In this document: positions 6,217 through 12,874 of the stretch, piece by piece | How positions within the stretch are numbered: the first letter of the stretch is position 1 | How the letters are laid out: each line of letters starts with the position of its first letter | Source: Gemmatimonadota bacterium | GTDB lineage: Bacteria > Gemmatimonadota > Gemmatimonadetes > Longimicrobiales > Gaopeijiaceae | DNA: 13,363 nucleotides | Assembly (NCBI GenBank): GCA_030550695.1 | Contig: JAUQOX010000060.1 | Span: 1-13,363, forward strand | Direction of reading: 5' to 3' | Translations under genes and position numbers: made by a program | The notes under the pieces: model-generated | What the model was told of the DNA's origin: nothing | The model's database searches: none | What the model saw: the letters and a program-made list of their open reading frames with translations, nothing else

Positions 6217-8412
6217 ATGTTGCGTTTCCTCTCGTCCCCGAGGGGCCGTATCCTCCACACCGGCCGTCGCCTCTTCCCTGCTCTGGTCCTGACCCTTGCC
6301 TTGCCGGCCTGCCGCGAAGCTCCGGATAGGGGACCCACCCCCAGTCGCATCAGCGGCCATGAGAACCCGCTGTTGGCGGAATGGCACACCGACTTCGGGG
6401 TTCCCCCCTTCGACCTCATCCGGAACGAACACTATGAGCCTGCCTTCCGCGAGGCCATGGCCCGCCACAAGGCCGAGATCGAGGCCATCGTCAATCATCC
6501 CGAGCCCCCCACCTTCGAGAACACCATCGTGGCCTTGGAGCGGAGCGGCGCCTTGCTCCGGCGCGTCTCCAGGGTGTTCGGTGCGGTGAACGCCGCCCAC
6601 ACCAACGACACCCTGCAAGCCGTGGATCGCACCCTGGCTCCCCTTCGGGCCGCCCATTCCGACGACATCACCCTGAACCCCATCCTGTGGGAACGGGTGC
6701 GGACGGTGTTCGAACAACGGGCCGAACTGGGACTTGACGCGGAGCAGGAGAGGCTCCTGGAAGAGACCCACAAACGCTTCGTGCGGGCGGGCGCCGCCTT
6801 GAGCGAGGTGGCCAAGGCCCGGGTGCGGGAAATCAACGGGGAATTGGCGGAACTCACCACCCGCTTCGGGGACAACGTCCTGGCCGAAACCAACGCCTTC
6901 GAGCTGTTGGTGACGGATTCTGCCGATCTCGGCAACCTTCCGGCCAACTTGGTCTCGTTGGCCGCGGAGAAGGCTCGGGCCGCAGGCCACCCCCAGGGAT
7001 GGCTCTTCACCCTGGATCGCCCGAGCATCGAGCCGTTCCTGGACGCCTCGCCCAACCGGGATCTCCGGCGGCAGATCTTCACCGCGTACCTCATGCGGGG
7101 CGACAACGACAACGAGCGGGACAACAAGAAGATCCTGGCCAGGATCGCGGCCCTGCGAGCCGAGAAGGCGGCCTTGATGGGCTATCCCACCCACGCCCAT
7201 TTCGTGCTTGCGGACGCCATGGCCGAAACTCCGGAACGGGTGATGGCGTTCCTGGAGCAGGTCTGGAAGCCGGCCCTGGAGGTGGCCAAGAAGGAGAGGA
7301 GTGACCTCCAGGCGTTGATGAACCAGGAGGGGGTGGCCGGGAAGCTGGAGGGCTGGGATTGGCGCCACTACACCGAGAAGGTGAGAAAGGCCCGTTACGA
7401 CCTCGATCAGGAGGCATTGCTCCCTTACTTCGAGGTGAATGCCGTTCGGGACGGCGTGTTCATGGTGGCGGGCCGTCTATATGGGCTCACCTTCCATGAG
7501 CGCCCTGAACTGCCCCGCTGGCATCCGGACCAGCAGGTTTTCGAGGTGCGGGAGGCCGACGGTAGACACCTGGGAGTCCTGTACCTGGACTTCTTTGCCC
7601 GGCCGAGCAAGCGCCAGGGGGCGTGGATGAATTCCCTACGGGTGCAGTCCAAACTGGATGGCCCCGTTTCGCCCATCGTAACGGTGAATTTCAACTTCCC
7701 GGCCCCGGCCGGGGGCCAGCCCTCCCTCATCGGCTTGGACAACGCCCTGACCTTGGCCCACGAAATGGGTCACGCCCTCCACGGGCTCCTGTCCGACGTC
7801 ACCTACGAGTCCCTGGCGGGGACGGCGGTGCCCCGGGACTTCGTGGAGCTGCCCTCCCAGATCATGGAGAACTGGATGACCGAGCCCGAGGTGCTGCGCG
7901 CCTACGCCCGTCATTATCAAACCGGCGAGCCTCTCCCCGACGCCGTCATCGAGAAAATCCAGGCCAGCGCCACCTTCAACCAGGGTTTCGCCACGGTGGA
8001 GTTCATTGCCGCGGCTTTCCTGGACATGGCGTGGCACACCCTGAGCCGGCCGGTGGAGCACGAAGCCCGAGCCTTCGAGCAGGACGAGATGGCACGCATC
8101 GGCCTGATTCCCGAGATCCCGCCCCGGTATCGGAGCACCTACTTCAACCACATTTTCAGCGGCGGTTATTCGGCCGGTTATTACAGCTACCTGTGGGCTG
8201 AAGTGTTGGACAAGGATGCCTTCCAAGCTTTCAAAGAGACGGGGAACCTGTTCCATCCGGAGGTGGCGGCCCGGTTCCGCAGGGAAATCCTGGCTCGGGG
8301 GGGGACCCGCCCCGGCATGGAGCTCTACCGCAACTTCAGGGGTCGGGAACCGAGCATCCAGGCGCTCCTGGAGGCCAGGGGGCTGACGGGCTCGGAAAAC
8401 GGAGGCTATTGA
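6217..8412 (+). CDS. dcp: M3-family metallopeptidase, peptidyl-dipeptidase Dcp / oligopeptidase A type, predicted lipoprotein
   Basis: The 731-residue protein has the full M3 architecture: an N-terminal helical lid (about 45-330) and the catalytic region with the zinc motif H515-E-M-G-H519. The third ligand is E544 in V-E-L-P-S-Q, 29 residues after the first His as in Dcp. The substrate-binding segment is H645-I-F-S-G-G-Y651 followed by A-G-Y-Y-S-Y-L-W-A. These enzymes cut dipeptides from peptide C-termini or cleave short oligopeptides. The N-terminus carries Arg residues, a hydrophobic run and the lipobox L-P-A-C32. The residue after the Cys is Arg, so an outer-membrane, periplasm-facing lipoprotein is predicted. 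Length is close to the usual 680-720 plus the signal. An 84-nt gap with a hairpin separates it from the kinase gene, and the OmpA gene follows after 94 nt. The gene symbol denotes the family type; dipeptidase versus oligopeptidase activity is not settled. Confidence 0.9.
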   Translation: MLRFLSSPRGRILHTGRRLFPALVLTLALPACREAPDRGPTPSRISGHENPLLAEWHTDFGVPPFDLIRNEHYEPAFREAMARHKAEIEAIVNHPEPPTFENTIVALERSGALLRRVSRVFGAVNAAHTNDTLQAVDRTLAPLRAAHSDDITLNPILWERVRTVFEQRAELGLDAEQERLLEETHKRFVRAGAALSEVAKARVREINGELAELTTRFGDNVLAETNAFELLVTDSADLGNLPANLVSLAAEKARAAGHPQGWLFTLDRPSIEPFLDASPNRDLRRQIFTAYLMRGDNDNERDNKKILARIAALRAEKAALMGYPTHAHFVLADAMAETPERVMAFLEQVWKPALEVAKKERSDLQALMNQEGVAGKLEGWDWRHYTEKVRKARYDLDQEALLPYFEVNAVRDGVFMVAGRLYGLTFHERPELPRWHPDQQVFEVREADGRHLGVLYLDFFARPSKRQGAWMNSLRVQSKLDGPVSPIVTVNFNFPAPAGGQPSLIGLDNALTLAHEMGHALHGLLSDVTYESLAGTAVPRDFVELPSQIMENWMTEPEVLRAYARHYQTGEPLPDAVIEKIQASATFNQGFATVEFIAAAFLDMAWHTLSRPVEHEARAFEQDEMARIGLIPEIPPRYRSTYFNHIFSGGYSAGYYSYLWAEVLDKDAFQAFKETGNLFHPEVAARFRREILARGGTRPGMELYRNFRGREPSIQALLEARGLTGSENGGY

Positions 8413-8444
8413 TTTCGGCGCATTTCCAGGGCGAAATTATGCGC
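8412..8444 (+). promoter_or_regulatory. Interlocked inverted repeats between the M3 peptidase and OmpA genes
   Basis: ATTTCG at 8412-8417 is complementary to CGAAAT at 8432-8437, and GCGCAT at 8418-8423 to ATGCGC at 8439-8444, an a-b-a'-b' order that would form a pseudoknot. Alternatively 8418-8444 folds as one imperfect hairpin, or ATTTC-N6-GAAAT at 8422-8437 is a 16-bp operator-like dyad. It starts in the M3 stop codon and sits in an AT-richer patch that may hold the OmpA promoter; no clean -35/-10 pair was found (TACGAT at 8459-8464 is a possible -10). Confidence 0.35.
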
Positions 8445-8506
8445 TTAGGTCGGCTTGGTACGATGGTTCCGTGATCTCGACGACCTCCAACAACGAAAGG
8501 ACGCCC

Positions 8507-9865
8507 ATGAATACCCGACGCTTCTTGGGACTCGCGCTGGCCTTGGTCCTTCTGGCCCCCACGGGTGCCCTTGCCCAGGATGCGAAGAGCCCCATCCGGG
8601 GACCTTGGCAAATCGCCTTTTATGTCGGCGGCTTCGACGACGATTATGAGTTCGACCCCGACGGCAGCCGGTTCTTCATCGACCCGGACCGGAACCTCCT
8701 CTTCGGCGGCCTGTTGGCCTACCAGCTGCCCTACAACTTCTGGCTCGGGGCCGAGGGGCGGTACGTTCCCCTGGACATCCGTCCGAAGGCCGGCGGCCTC
8801 AGGGACCTGAACGCCTACTTCGGGAACGCCTTGTTGGGCTACGACGTGAACCTCCACAAGTACGCCCAACTCTACGCCGTCGGCGGTCTGGGCCTGGCCC
8901 ATTGGCGCCCCGACGGTCTGGATGCGGAGACCGACTTCGCCTTCACCTACGGCCTCGGAACCCGGCTGTTCTTCAACGACAACCTGGCCTTGGTGGGCGA
9001 AGTCAGGATGCATCAGATCAACAAGGCCATGCAGAATACCAGCCGCACCATCCTGGGATACGGTAACGGCGAGACCTTCTGGGGATGGGCCTTCACCGGC
9101 GGGTTGGCCTACTACTTCGGAGCCAAGGATTCGGACAAGGACGGGGTCAAGGACAAGGACGACGCCTGCCCCGACACCCCCCGGGGGGTGCAAGTGGACG
9201 CCCGGGGCTGTCCGGTGGATTCCGACGGTGACGGGGTGCCCGACTATCTGGACAAGTGCCCCAACACCCCCAGGGGAGCTACGGTGGACGCCGACGGTTG
9301 CCCCATGGACTCCGACGGGGACGGGGTCTACGACGGCCTCGACCGCTGCCCCAACACCCCCAGGGGAGCCACGGTGGATGCCCACGGCTGCCCCATGGAC
9401 TCCGACGGGGACGGGGTCTACGACGGCATCGACCAGTGCCCCAACACGCCCGCAGGTACCCCGGTGGATGCTCGGGGCTGCCCGATTCCCCAGCCCACCC
9501 CTCCCCAGCCGGAGGTGCGGAGCTATACCTTCGAGGACATCTACTTCGAGTTCGACTCGGCGGTGATCACTCCCGAGGGGCAGAGGAAGCTCCGGGCCAT
9601 CGGGGACACCCTCATCACCATCCCCAACGCCTCCATCGAGGTCCATGGCCACACCGACTCCACCGGCGACGAGGCCTACAACATGGGTCTGGGACGGCGC
9701 CGCGCCGAGGCAGTACGGGACTTCCTGGTGAAGACTTTCAACCAGCTGCGGGCTGAGCAGTTCACCGTGCGGAGTTTCGGCGAGACCCAGCCCGTCGCCG
9801 ACAACGCCACCCGGGAAGGTCGGGCCAGGAACCGGCGGGTGGAGATCAAGCTCGTCGGGCGCTGA
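8507..9865 (+). CDS. OmpA-family outer-membrane protein with beta-barrel, TSP3-type calcium repeats and peptidoglycan-binding domain
   Basis: I start this 452-residue protein at the ATG at 8507, with GAAAGGA 5 nt upstream, rather than the in-frame GTG at 8471. This gives a clean signal peptide (MNTRRF, hydrophobic core, cleavage after A-L-A23). Residues 25-205 alternate like a small outer-membrane beta-barrel and end in aromatic-rich G-G-L-A-Y-Y-F. Residues 208-327 are four 30-residue repeats of the D-S-D-G-D-G-V type, a Ca2+-binding loop, each with two Cys. A Pro-rich linker (328-336) leads to the OmpA C-terminal domain (about 340-452) with F-E-F-D-S, H-T-D384-S-T-G and R399. The Asp and Arg 15 residues apart match the pair that binds meso-diaminopimelate in other OmpA proteins. 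Predicted role: anchoring the outer membrane to peptidoglycan, with a Ca2+-stiffened spacer. Strong terminator downstream; next gene is convergent. Confidence 0.93.
   Translation: MNTRRFLGLALALVLLAPTGALAQDAKSPIRGPWQIAFYVGGFDDDYEFDPDGSRFFIDPDRNLLFGGLLAYQLPYNFWLGAEGRYVPLDIRPKAGGLRDLNAYFGNALLGYDVNLHKYAQLYAVGGLGLAHWRPDGLDAETDFAFTYGLGTRLFFNDNLALVGEVRMHQINKAMQNTSRTILGYGNGETFWGWAFTGGLAYYFGAKDSDKDGVKDKDDACPDTPRGVQVDARGCPVDSDGDGVPDYLDKCPNTPRGATVDADGCPMDSDGDGVYDGLDRCPNTPRGATVDAHGCPMDSDGDGVYDGIDQCPNTPAGTPVDARGCPIPQPTPPQPEVRSYTFEDIYFEFDSAVITPEGQRKLRAIGDTLITIPNASIEVHGHTDSTGDEAYNMGLGRRRAEAVRDFLVKTFNQLRAEQFTVRSFGETQPVADNATREGRARNRRVEIKLVGR
9128..9487 (+). repeat. Four tandem 90-bp repeats encoding thrombospondin-type-3-like calcium-binding units
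   Basis: In-frame units lie at 9128-9217, 9218-9307, 9308-9397 and 9398-9487, each coding for D-S-D-x-D-G-V, then C-P-x-T-P and a G-C-P end. Units 2 to 4 are nearly identical in DNA; 39 bp at 9299-9337 are repeated exactly at 9389-9427. The first unit is the most diverged (DSDKDGVKDKDD). Confidence 0.9.
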
Positions 9866-9898
9866 CCCCCCCGCGCCACACCAGGGCCCTTTCTCGCA

Positions 9899-9936
9899 GG
9901 GGCTCCGGCCGAAAGGCCGGGGCCCCTTCCGGTTTT
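9899..9936 (+). terminator. Rho-independent terminator after the OmpA gene
   Basis: GGGGCTCCGGCC at 9899-9910 pairs with GGCCGGGGCCCC at 9915-9926 over 12 bp (one G-T wobble) around a GAAA tetraloop. It is followed by TTCCGGTTTT. It lies 34 nt after the stop codon. Confidence 0.85.
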
Positions 9937-9985
9937 GTCATGGTCCCTGGCCTAGGGTAAGAAGCAGCCGGCCACGAACGCCGAT

Positions 9986-10007
9986 GGGCGGGGGGCAGGG
10001 GGAGGGG
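9986..10007 (+). repeat. G-quadruplex-type motif in the convergent intergenic gap
   Basis: Four guanine runs (3, 6, 5 and 4 long) separated by 1-2 nt lie between the OmpA terminator and the 3' end of the minus-strand operon. The gap holds no gene and no clear terminator for the minus-strand transcript. On the minus-strand RNA the motif would be C-rich. Confidence 0.5.
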
Positions 10008-10017
10008 ATTCGGGCAA

Positions 10018-10824
10018 CTACCGGCGGCCCTCCGGACGCCCGGACACCACCAACAGGGCGGCTCCGCCCGGGAAGGAGCGATAGAGGGCGCCCAGGTCGG
10101 AAGGAGCCAAGGCCAGACGGATGGAGATGGCATCGGTCCGCCAGGGCTCCCGCCTGAACCACTGGCTGACCCTGGTGAGGGGTCCCGGCCGCCGAATCTC
10201 TCCCGATGCCTTGCCGGCGGACGGTACGGGGACCGAAGGGCCGGGGAACCCCTGGGGGGAGGGCGACGGCGGCGGTGTTTCTTCTCCTCGGACGAGGAGC
10301 AACCCCCTTCCACCCTGGAAGCGCACCCGAAACGCCTCGGGGGTGGGCACCGCCTCCTCCGGTGTGGGGGGCAGGTAGTTCACGGCACCGGAAGGATCAG
10401 GGGGGGTGACCGTATCGGCCCGGATGATCACCCTCGGGCGCCGAACGGCAGGCAGCACCCGGGCACCTTCCCAAACCGTATCCAGGGAAGCCCAAAGACG
10501 GAGCCTCCCACCCCCCAGGCGCCGCGACCTCACGAGCACCTCCTGGAGAGGGTACTCCCGGAGTATGGCACCGTGGGACTTCAAGACGAGCTTGTGGGCC
10601 TCGAGATCCAACAGGAAGTAGGGACTACCCCGGGAGGCGAGCTCCAGCTCCAAGGCCAGAAGGCGGTTTTCCCAACGGAGAGCCTCCAGCTCCGTCGCCC
10701 CTTGCGCCCCTTTGCCCTCCGGCGGGTTTTCCCCCCTCCCACACCCCAGTAGGCCGGCGCTCGCCGCCAGGGAAAGGGCCACGACGACTCCCCCCCCTAG
10801 CCCCCTCGCCCGGCCACAAGCCAT
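10018..10824 (-). CDS. Lipoprotein resembling a degenerate YkuD (L,D-transpeptidase) domain, probably non-catalytic
   Basis: I place the start at the ATG at 10824, 17 nt after the upstream gene's stop. This gives 268 residues with a lipoprotein signal (L-L-G-C28). The frame is open to 10920, but that part overlaps the upstream gene; the ribosome site is weak (GGAG abuts the ATG), so coupling is likely. After the lipid anchor come a short coiled coil (44-64), a strand segment F-L-L-D-L-E-A-H-K-L-V-L at 70-81, a segment L-L-V-R-G at 176-180, a Pro/Ser-rich stretch (184-204), and a C-terminal I-S-I-R-L near 233-237 followed by D-L-G-A-L-Y-R. By position these match the neighbour's I-V-V-D-R-G-N-N-R-I-F-L, M-I-H-G-T and G-C-I-R-V-G-R-E-D-L-R-V-L-V-R. 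The His (231 there) is Arg179 here and the catalytic Cys is Ser234. No Cys exists apart from the lipobox. This by-eye homology is an inference; a structural or inhibitory partner role is possible. Confidence 0.65.
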   Translation of the reverse strand: MACGRARGLGGGVVVALSLAASAGLLGCGRGENPPEGKGAQGATELEALRWENRLLALELELASRGSPYFLLDLEAHKLVLKSHGAILREYPLQEVLVRSRRLGGGRLRLWASLDTVWEGARVLPAVRRPRVIIRADTVTPPDPSGAVNYLPPTPEEAVPTPEAFRVRFQGGRGLLLVRGEETPPPSPSPQGFPGPSVPVPSAGKASGEIRRPGPLTRVSQWFRREPWRTDAISIRLALAPSDLGALYRSFPGGAALLVVSGRPEGRR

Positions 10825-10841
10825 CTCCGGTCCGGCCGTCT

Positions 10842-11657
10842 TCAAAAGATGAACACCTGACTGCCCGGACCGGTGTGGCGCACCAGCACCCTCAGGTCCT
10901 CCCGCCCTACCCGAATACATCCGTGGGTCACGCTCCGGCCCAGCAAGCGTTCGTAGAGGGTTCCGTGAATCATGTAGCCGTCCCCGAGGTCCAAGGCATA
11001 CTCACCCAAAGAACCGTACTCCCGCCGCTCCGACAGACGGGTGGGGATGGGCTTCCCCTCTTCCAGGAATGCCCAGTCCGGCTTGGTCCAAACAGGGTCG
11101 GGGCGTTCGGAAAGGATGGTGAAACGCCCCGCCGGGGTGTCGAAAACCCATTGCCTTTTCTGCCCGGTGGTCTCCTGGAGGACGGCCCCGGAGCCAGTGG
11201 AGATCACCCCCTCCAGGAGAAGGGAATCCCCCTTCCGGAGGAAAATGCGGTTGTTCCCCCTGTCCACCACAATGTAGGCGCCCCGGGGCCGGTGGGCCGC
11301 GAGGGCCGCTTGTAGCCGCCTCCGTTCCCGTTCCAGCTCAACCCTGGAGACCGGCGCGCCGGCCCCGTCAGCACCGGCGGAGGAGCGGGGCCCGAGGGAG
11401 GTCCCGCTCGAAAAGATGGACCGGGGCCGGACCGCGACCAGCTCCGCCGGCGTGTAAGTCGTGCTCCCCCACGCGAACCAAAGAGAGCCGCCCACCCCCA
11501 GGGCCAGCAAGACCCCCGCGACGACCTTCCGCCGGGAAAGGGGAACGCCCCCCAGGCCCCGACGATCCTCACCGGGGGCCTCCCACCATTTCGTCGCCCT
11601 TCCCAAGATCCTCCCCCACCGGCGGCCCACCAGGGGGAGCCCACCCTCACCGCTCAC
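10842..11657 (-). CDS. Membrane-anchored L,D-transpeptidase (YkuD domain)
   Basis: The 271-residue protein starts at a GTG (11657) with AGGAGG 7 nt upstream, and overlaps the upstream gene by 11 nt. A cytoplasmic Arg/Gly-rich tail (1-43) precedes one transmembrane segment (about 44-63), then a linker and a short coiled coil (106-120). The YkuD domain begins at about residue 127 (Y-I-V-V-D-R-G-N-N-R) and contains T-P-A-G-R-F-T at 174-180 and the catalytic signature H231-G-T with T-H245-G-C247-I-R249. Cys247 is the expected nucleophile. The family cross-links peptidoglycan by 3-3 bonds or attaches proteins to it in the periplasm. The segment P-V-W-T-K-P-D-W-A-F at 188-197 is typical of a bacterial YkuD subgroup. 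It lies in the middle of the operon and is followed 17 nt later by its apparent degenerate relative. Confidence 0.9.
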   Translation of the reverse strand: MSGEGGLPLVGRRWGRILGRATKWWEAPGEDRRGLGGVPLSRRKVVAGVLLALGVGGSLWFAWGSTTYTPAELVAVRPRSIFSSGTSLGPRSSAGADGAGAPVSRVELERERRRLQAALAAHRPRGAYIVVDRGNNRIFLRKGDSLLLEGVISTGSGAVLQETTGQKRQWVFDTPAGRFTILSERPDPVWTKPDWAFLEEGKPIPTRLSERREYGSLGEYALDLGDGYMIHGTLYERLLGRSVTHGCIRVGREDLRVLVRHTGPGSQVFIF

Positions 11658-12858
11658 GAAAGATCCTCCTGGCCACCGCAGAGAACGCTCCGTCCGTCCC
11701 GTCGGCCCCCACGATGGTCACGGGCGTTCCGACCCGCACCATGCGGAACAGTTCGTCCATTTCCGCGTTGGTCACCGCCACGCAACCGTTGGTCCAATCC
11801 TCCCCCCGCCCTCCCTCACCGTGGATCTCGATGAGGGCCCCGGGAGAGGCGTGGGCGGGAATGATGCCCGCCTCCTTGGCGGCTCGGATTCGCCGAAGAT
11901 CCTCGGCGGTGGGATAATCCAGAAGGAGAGCCCGGTAGTATTGGGACTGCCCCCGGTCCTTGAGCTGCTTGATCTTGTAGCGCCCTTCCGGGGTCGCCTG
12001 GTCGCCCTGCCGGTATTTCTGGGCCAAGTTGTTCACGCCGAGGTCCACCCGGTACGTCCGGATGGGCCGTCCGTCGCGGTAGACAGTCATGAGGTTCTTT
12101 TCCTTGACCACCACGATGGCCACGTCCCTATGGTCCCGGGACCAGGCCACCGTTTCGGCAATCCAGCCTTTCCAGATGCGTATACGCTCCTCGTCGGCGA
12201 ATCGTAGGAACGCCTCTCCTAAAGAACGCCCCGCGAGCTCCGCGTCCTCGAAGGCCTTCAAGGCCAGCTCCTCTGCCCGGTCGTATTCCCCGGACTCCAA
12301 CAGGCTGGAGGCCTCGACGAACTTCATGCGGGCCCGGGTCAGGAAGGTCCGGGGCTCCCTGGGAAACGCAGCTCGGGTCTCCAGTTCGTCCATGAGGTCC
12401 AAGGCCCGGGAAACCCGGGCAAGGGCCTCGACGGCCTGCCGCTTCCGCTCCTCGACCGCCCTTTCCCCTTCCTCCACGGCCCGCCGGGCGTAGGAAGCCG
12501 CCTGGTCCAGGAGGGAACGGGCGTCGGCGAGGTCCCGCAAAAAGAACCATCGCGCCTGCTGACGCCGCAGCTCCCCCAGGCCGGCCCGGTAGAGCCCTTC
12601 CGCCTCCACCAGGGGGCCCCGCGCCCAGCGGGCCGCCTGCGACCTCCGGGCCGCGTTCACAGCCCGTTCCGCTTCGGCCACCCAAGAGGGATCGGGCTGC
12701 GCCTGTCGCCACCGTCCATACAACCAGCTCCCCCCGGCGAGGAGCGCGCCCCCCGCCAGAAGGATCCATCGACCCTTACGGGCCCACCAAATCTTTTGGG
12801 GGGAGACCGCATGCCTTCGGGCAGCGGCCCCCCCCCAACGGACTGGACGGCCGAACAC
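11647..12858 (-). CDS. Membrane-anchored L,D-transpeptidase with long alpha-helical stalk
   Basis: The preceding gene ends at 12875. The first usable in-frame start after it is the GTG at 12858, giving 403 residues; the open frame further upstream overlaps the neighbour and is Pro/Arg-rich. A poor ribosome site and a G9 run near codon 9 make this start uncertain. One transmembrane segment lies at about 31-48. Residues 56-235 are almost purely helical and charged, with TPR- or DUF4398-like units (for example S-G-E-Y-D-R-A-E-E-L-A). The YkuD domain covers about 246-385: start V-A-I-V-V-V-K-E-K, T-P-E-G-R-Y at 289-294, H346-G-E-G-G, and N357-G-C359-V-A-V-T-N with Cys359 as nucleophile. It should act on peptidoglycan peptides in the periplasm. 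The stalk may span toward the wall or bind a partner such as the helical protein encoded just upstream. A C-terminal tail of about 20 residues is Ala/Arg-rich. Confidence 0.88.
   Translation of the reverse strand: MFGRPVRWGGAAARRHAVSPQKIWWARKGRWILLAGGALLAGGSWLYGRWRQAQPDPSWVAEAERAVNAARRSQAARWARGPLVEAEGLYRAGLGELRRQQARWFFLRDLADARSLLDQAASYARRAVEEGERAVEERKRQAVEALARVSRALDLMDELETRAAFPREPRTFLTRARMKFVEASSLLESGEYDRAEELALKAFEDAELAGRSLGEAFLRFADEERIRIWKGWIAETVAWSRDHRDVAIVVVKEKNLMTVYRDGRPIRTYRVDLGVNNLAQKYRQGDQATPEGRYKIKQLKDRGQSQYYRALLLDYPTAEDLRRIRAAKEAGIIPAHASPGALIEIHGEGGRGEDWTNGCVAVTNAEMDELFRMVRVGTPVTIVGADGTDGAFSAVARRIFRER
11665..11670 (-). promoter_or_regulatory. Shine-Dalgarno site inside the upstream gene, fixing the GTG start of the second L,D-transpeptidase
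   Basis: AGGAGG on the minus strand lies 7 nt before the GTG at 11657 and within the last codons of the upstream L,D-transpeptidase. It indicates translational coupling. Confidence 0.75.
12828..12836. repeat. Nine-base G/C homopolymer in the first codons of the stalked L,D-transpeptidase
   Basis: C9 on the plus strand reads as G9 in the coding strand, encoding W-G-G-A about 22 nt after the predicted GTG start. A one-base slip would shift the frame before the transmembrane segment. It could be a contingency tract or an assembly error affecting the start call. Confidence 0.6.
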
Positions 12859-12874
12859 CCCTGCCGACAGGAGA

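Noticed and set aside
5602..7368. 588-codon minus-strand open frame across the kinase and M3 genes
   Set aside because: It runs antisense through two well-supported genes and the gap between them, with low-complexity composition and no recognisable motif.
9128..9487. Regular 90-bp repeats as a CRISPR array
   Set aside because: The repeats are in-frame, coding, contiguous and without unique spacers; they encode calcium-binding protein units.
8336..9652. 438-codon minus-strand frame with repeated P-V-G-V-H-G-like units
   Set aside because: The periodicity is only the reverse reading of the calcium-repeat DNA in the OmpA gene.
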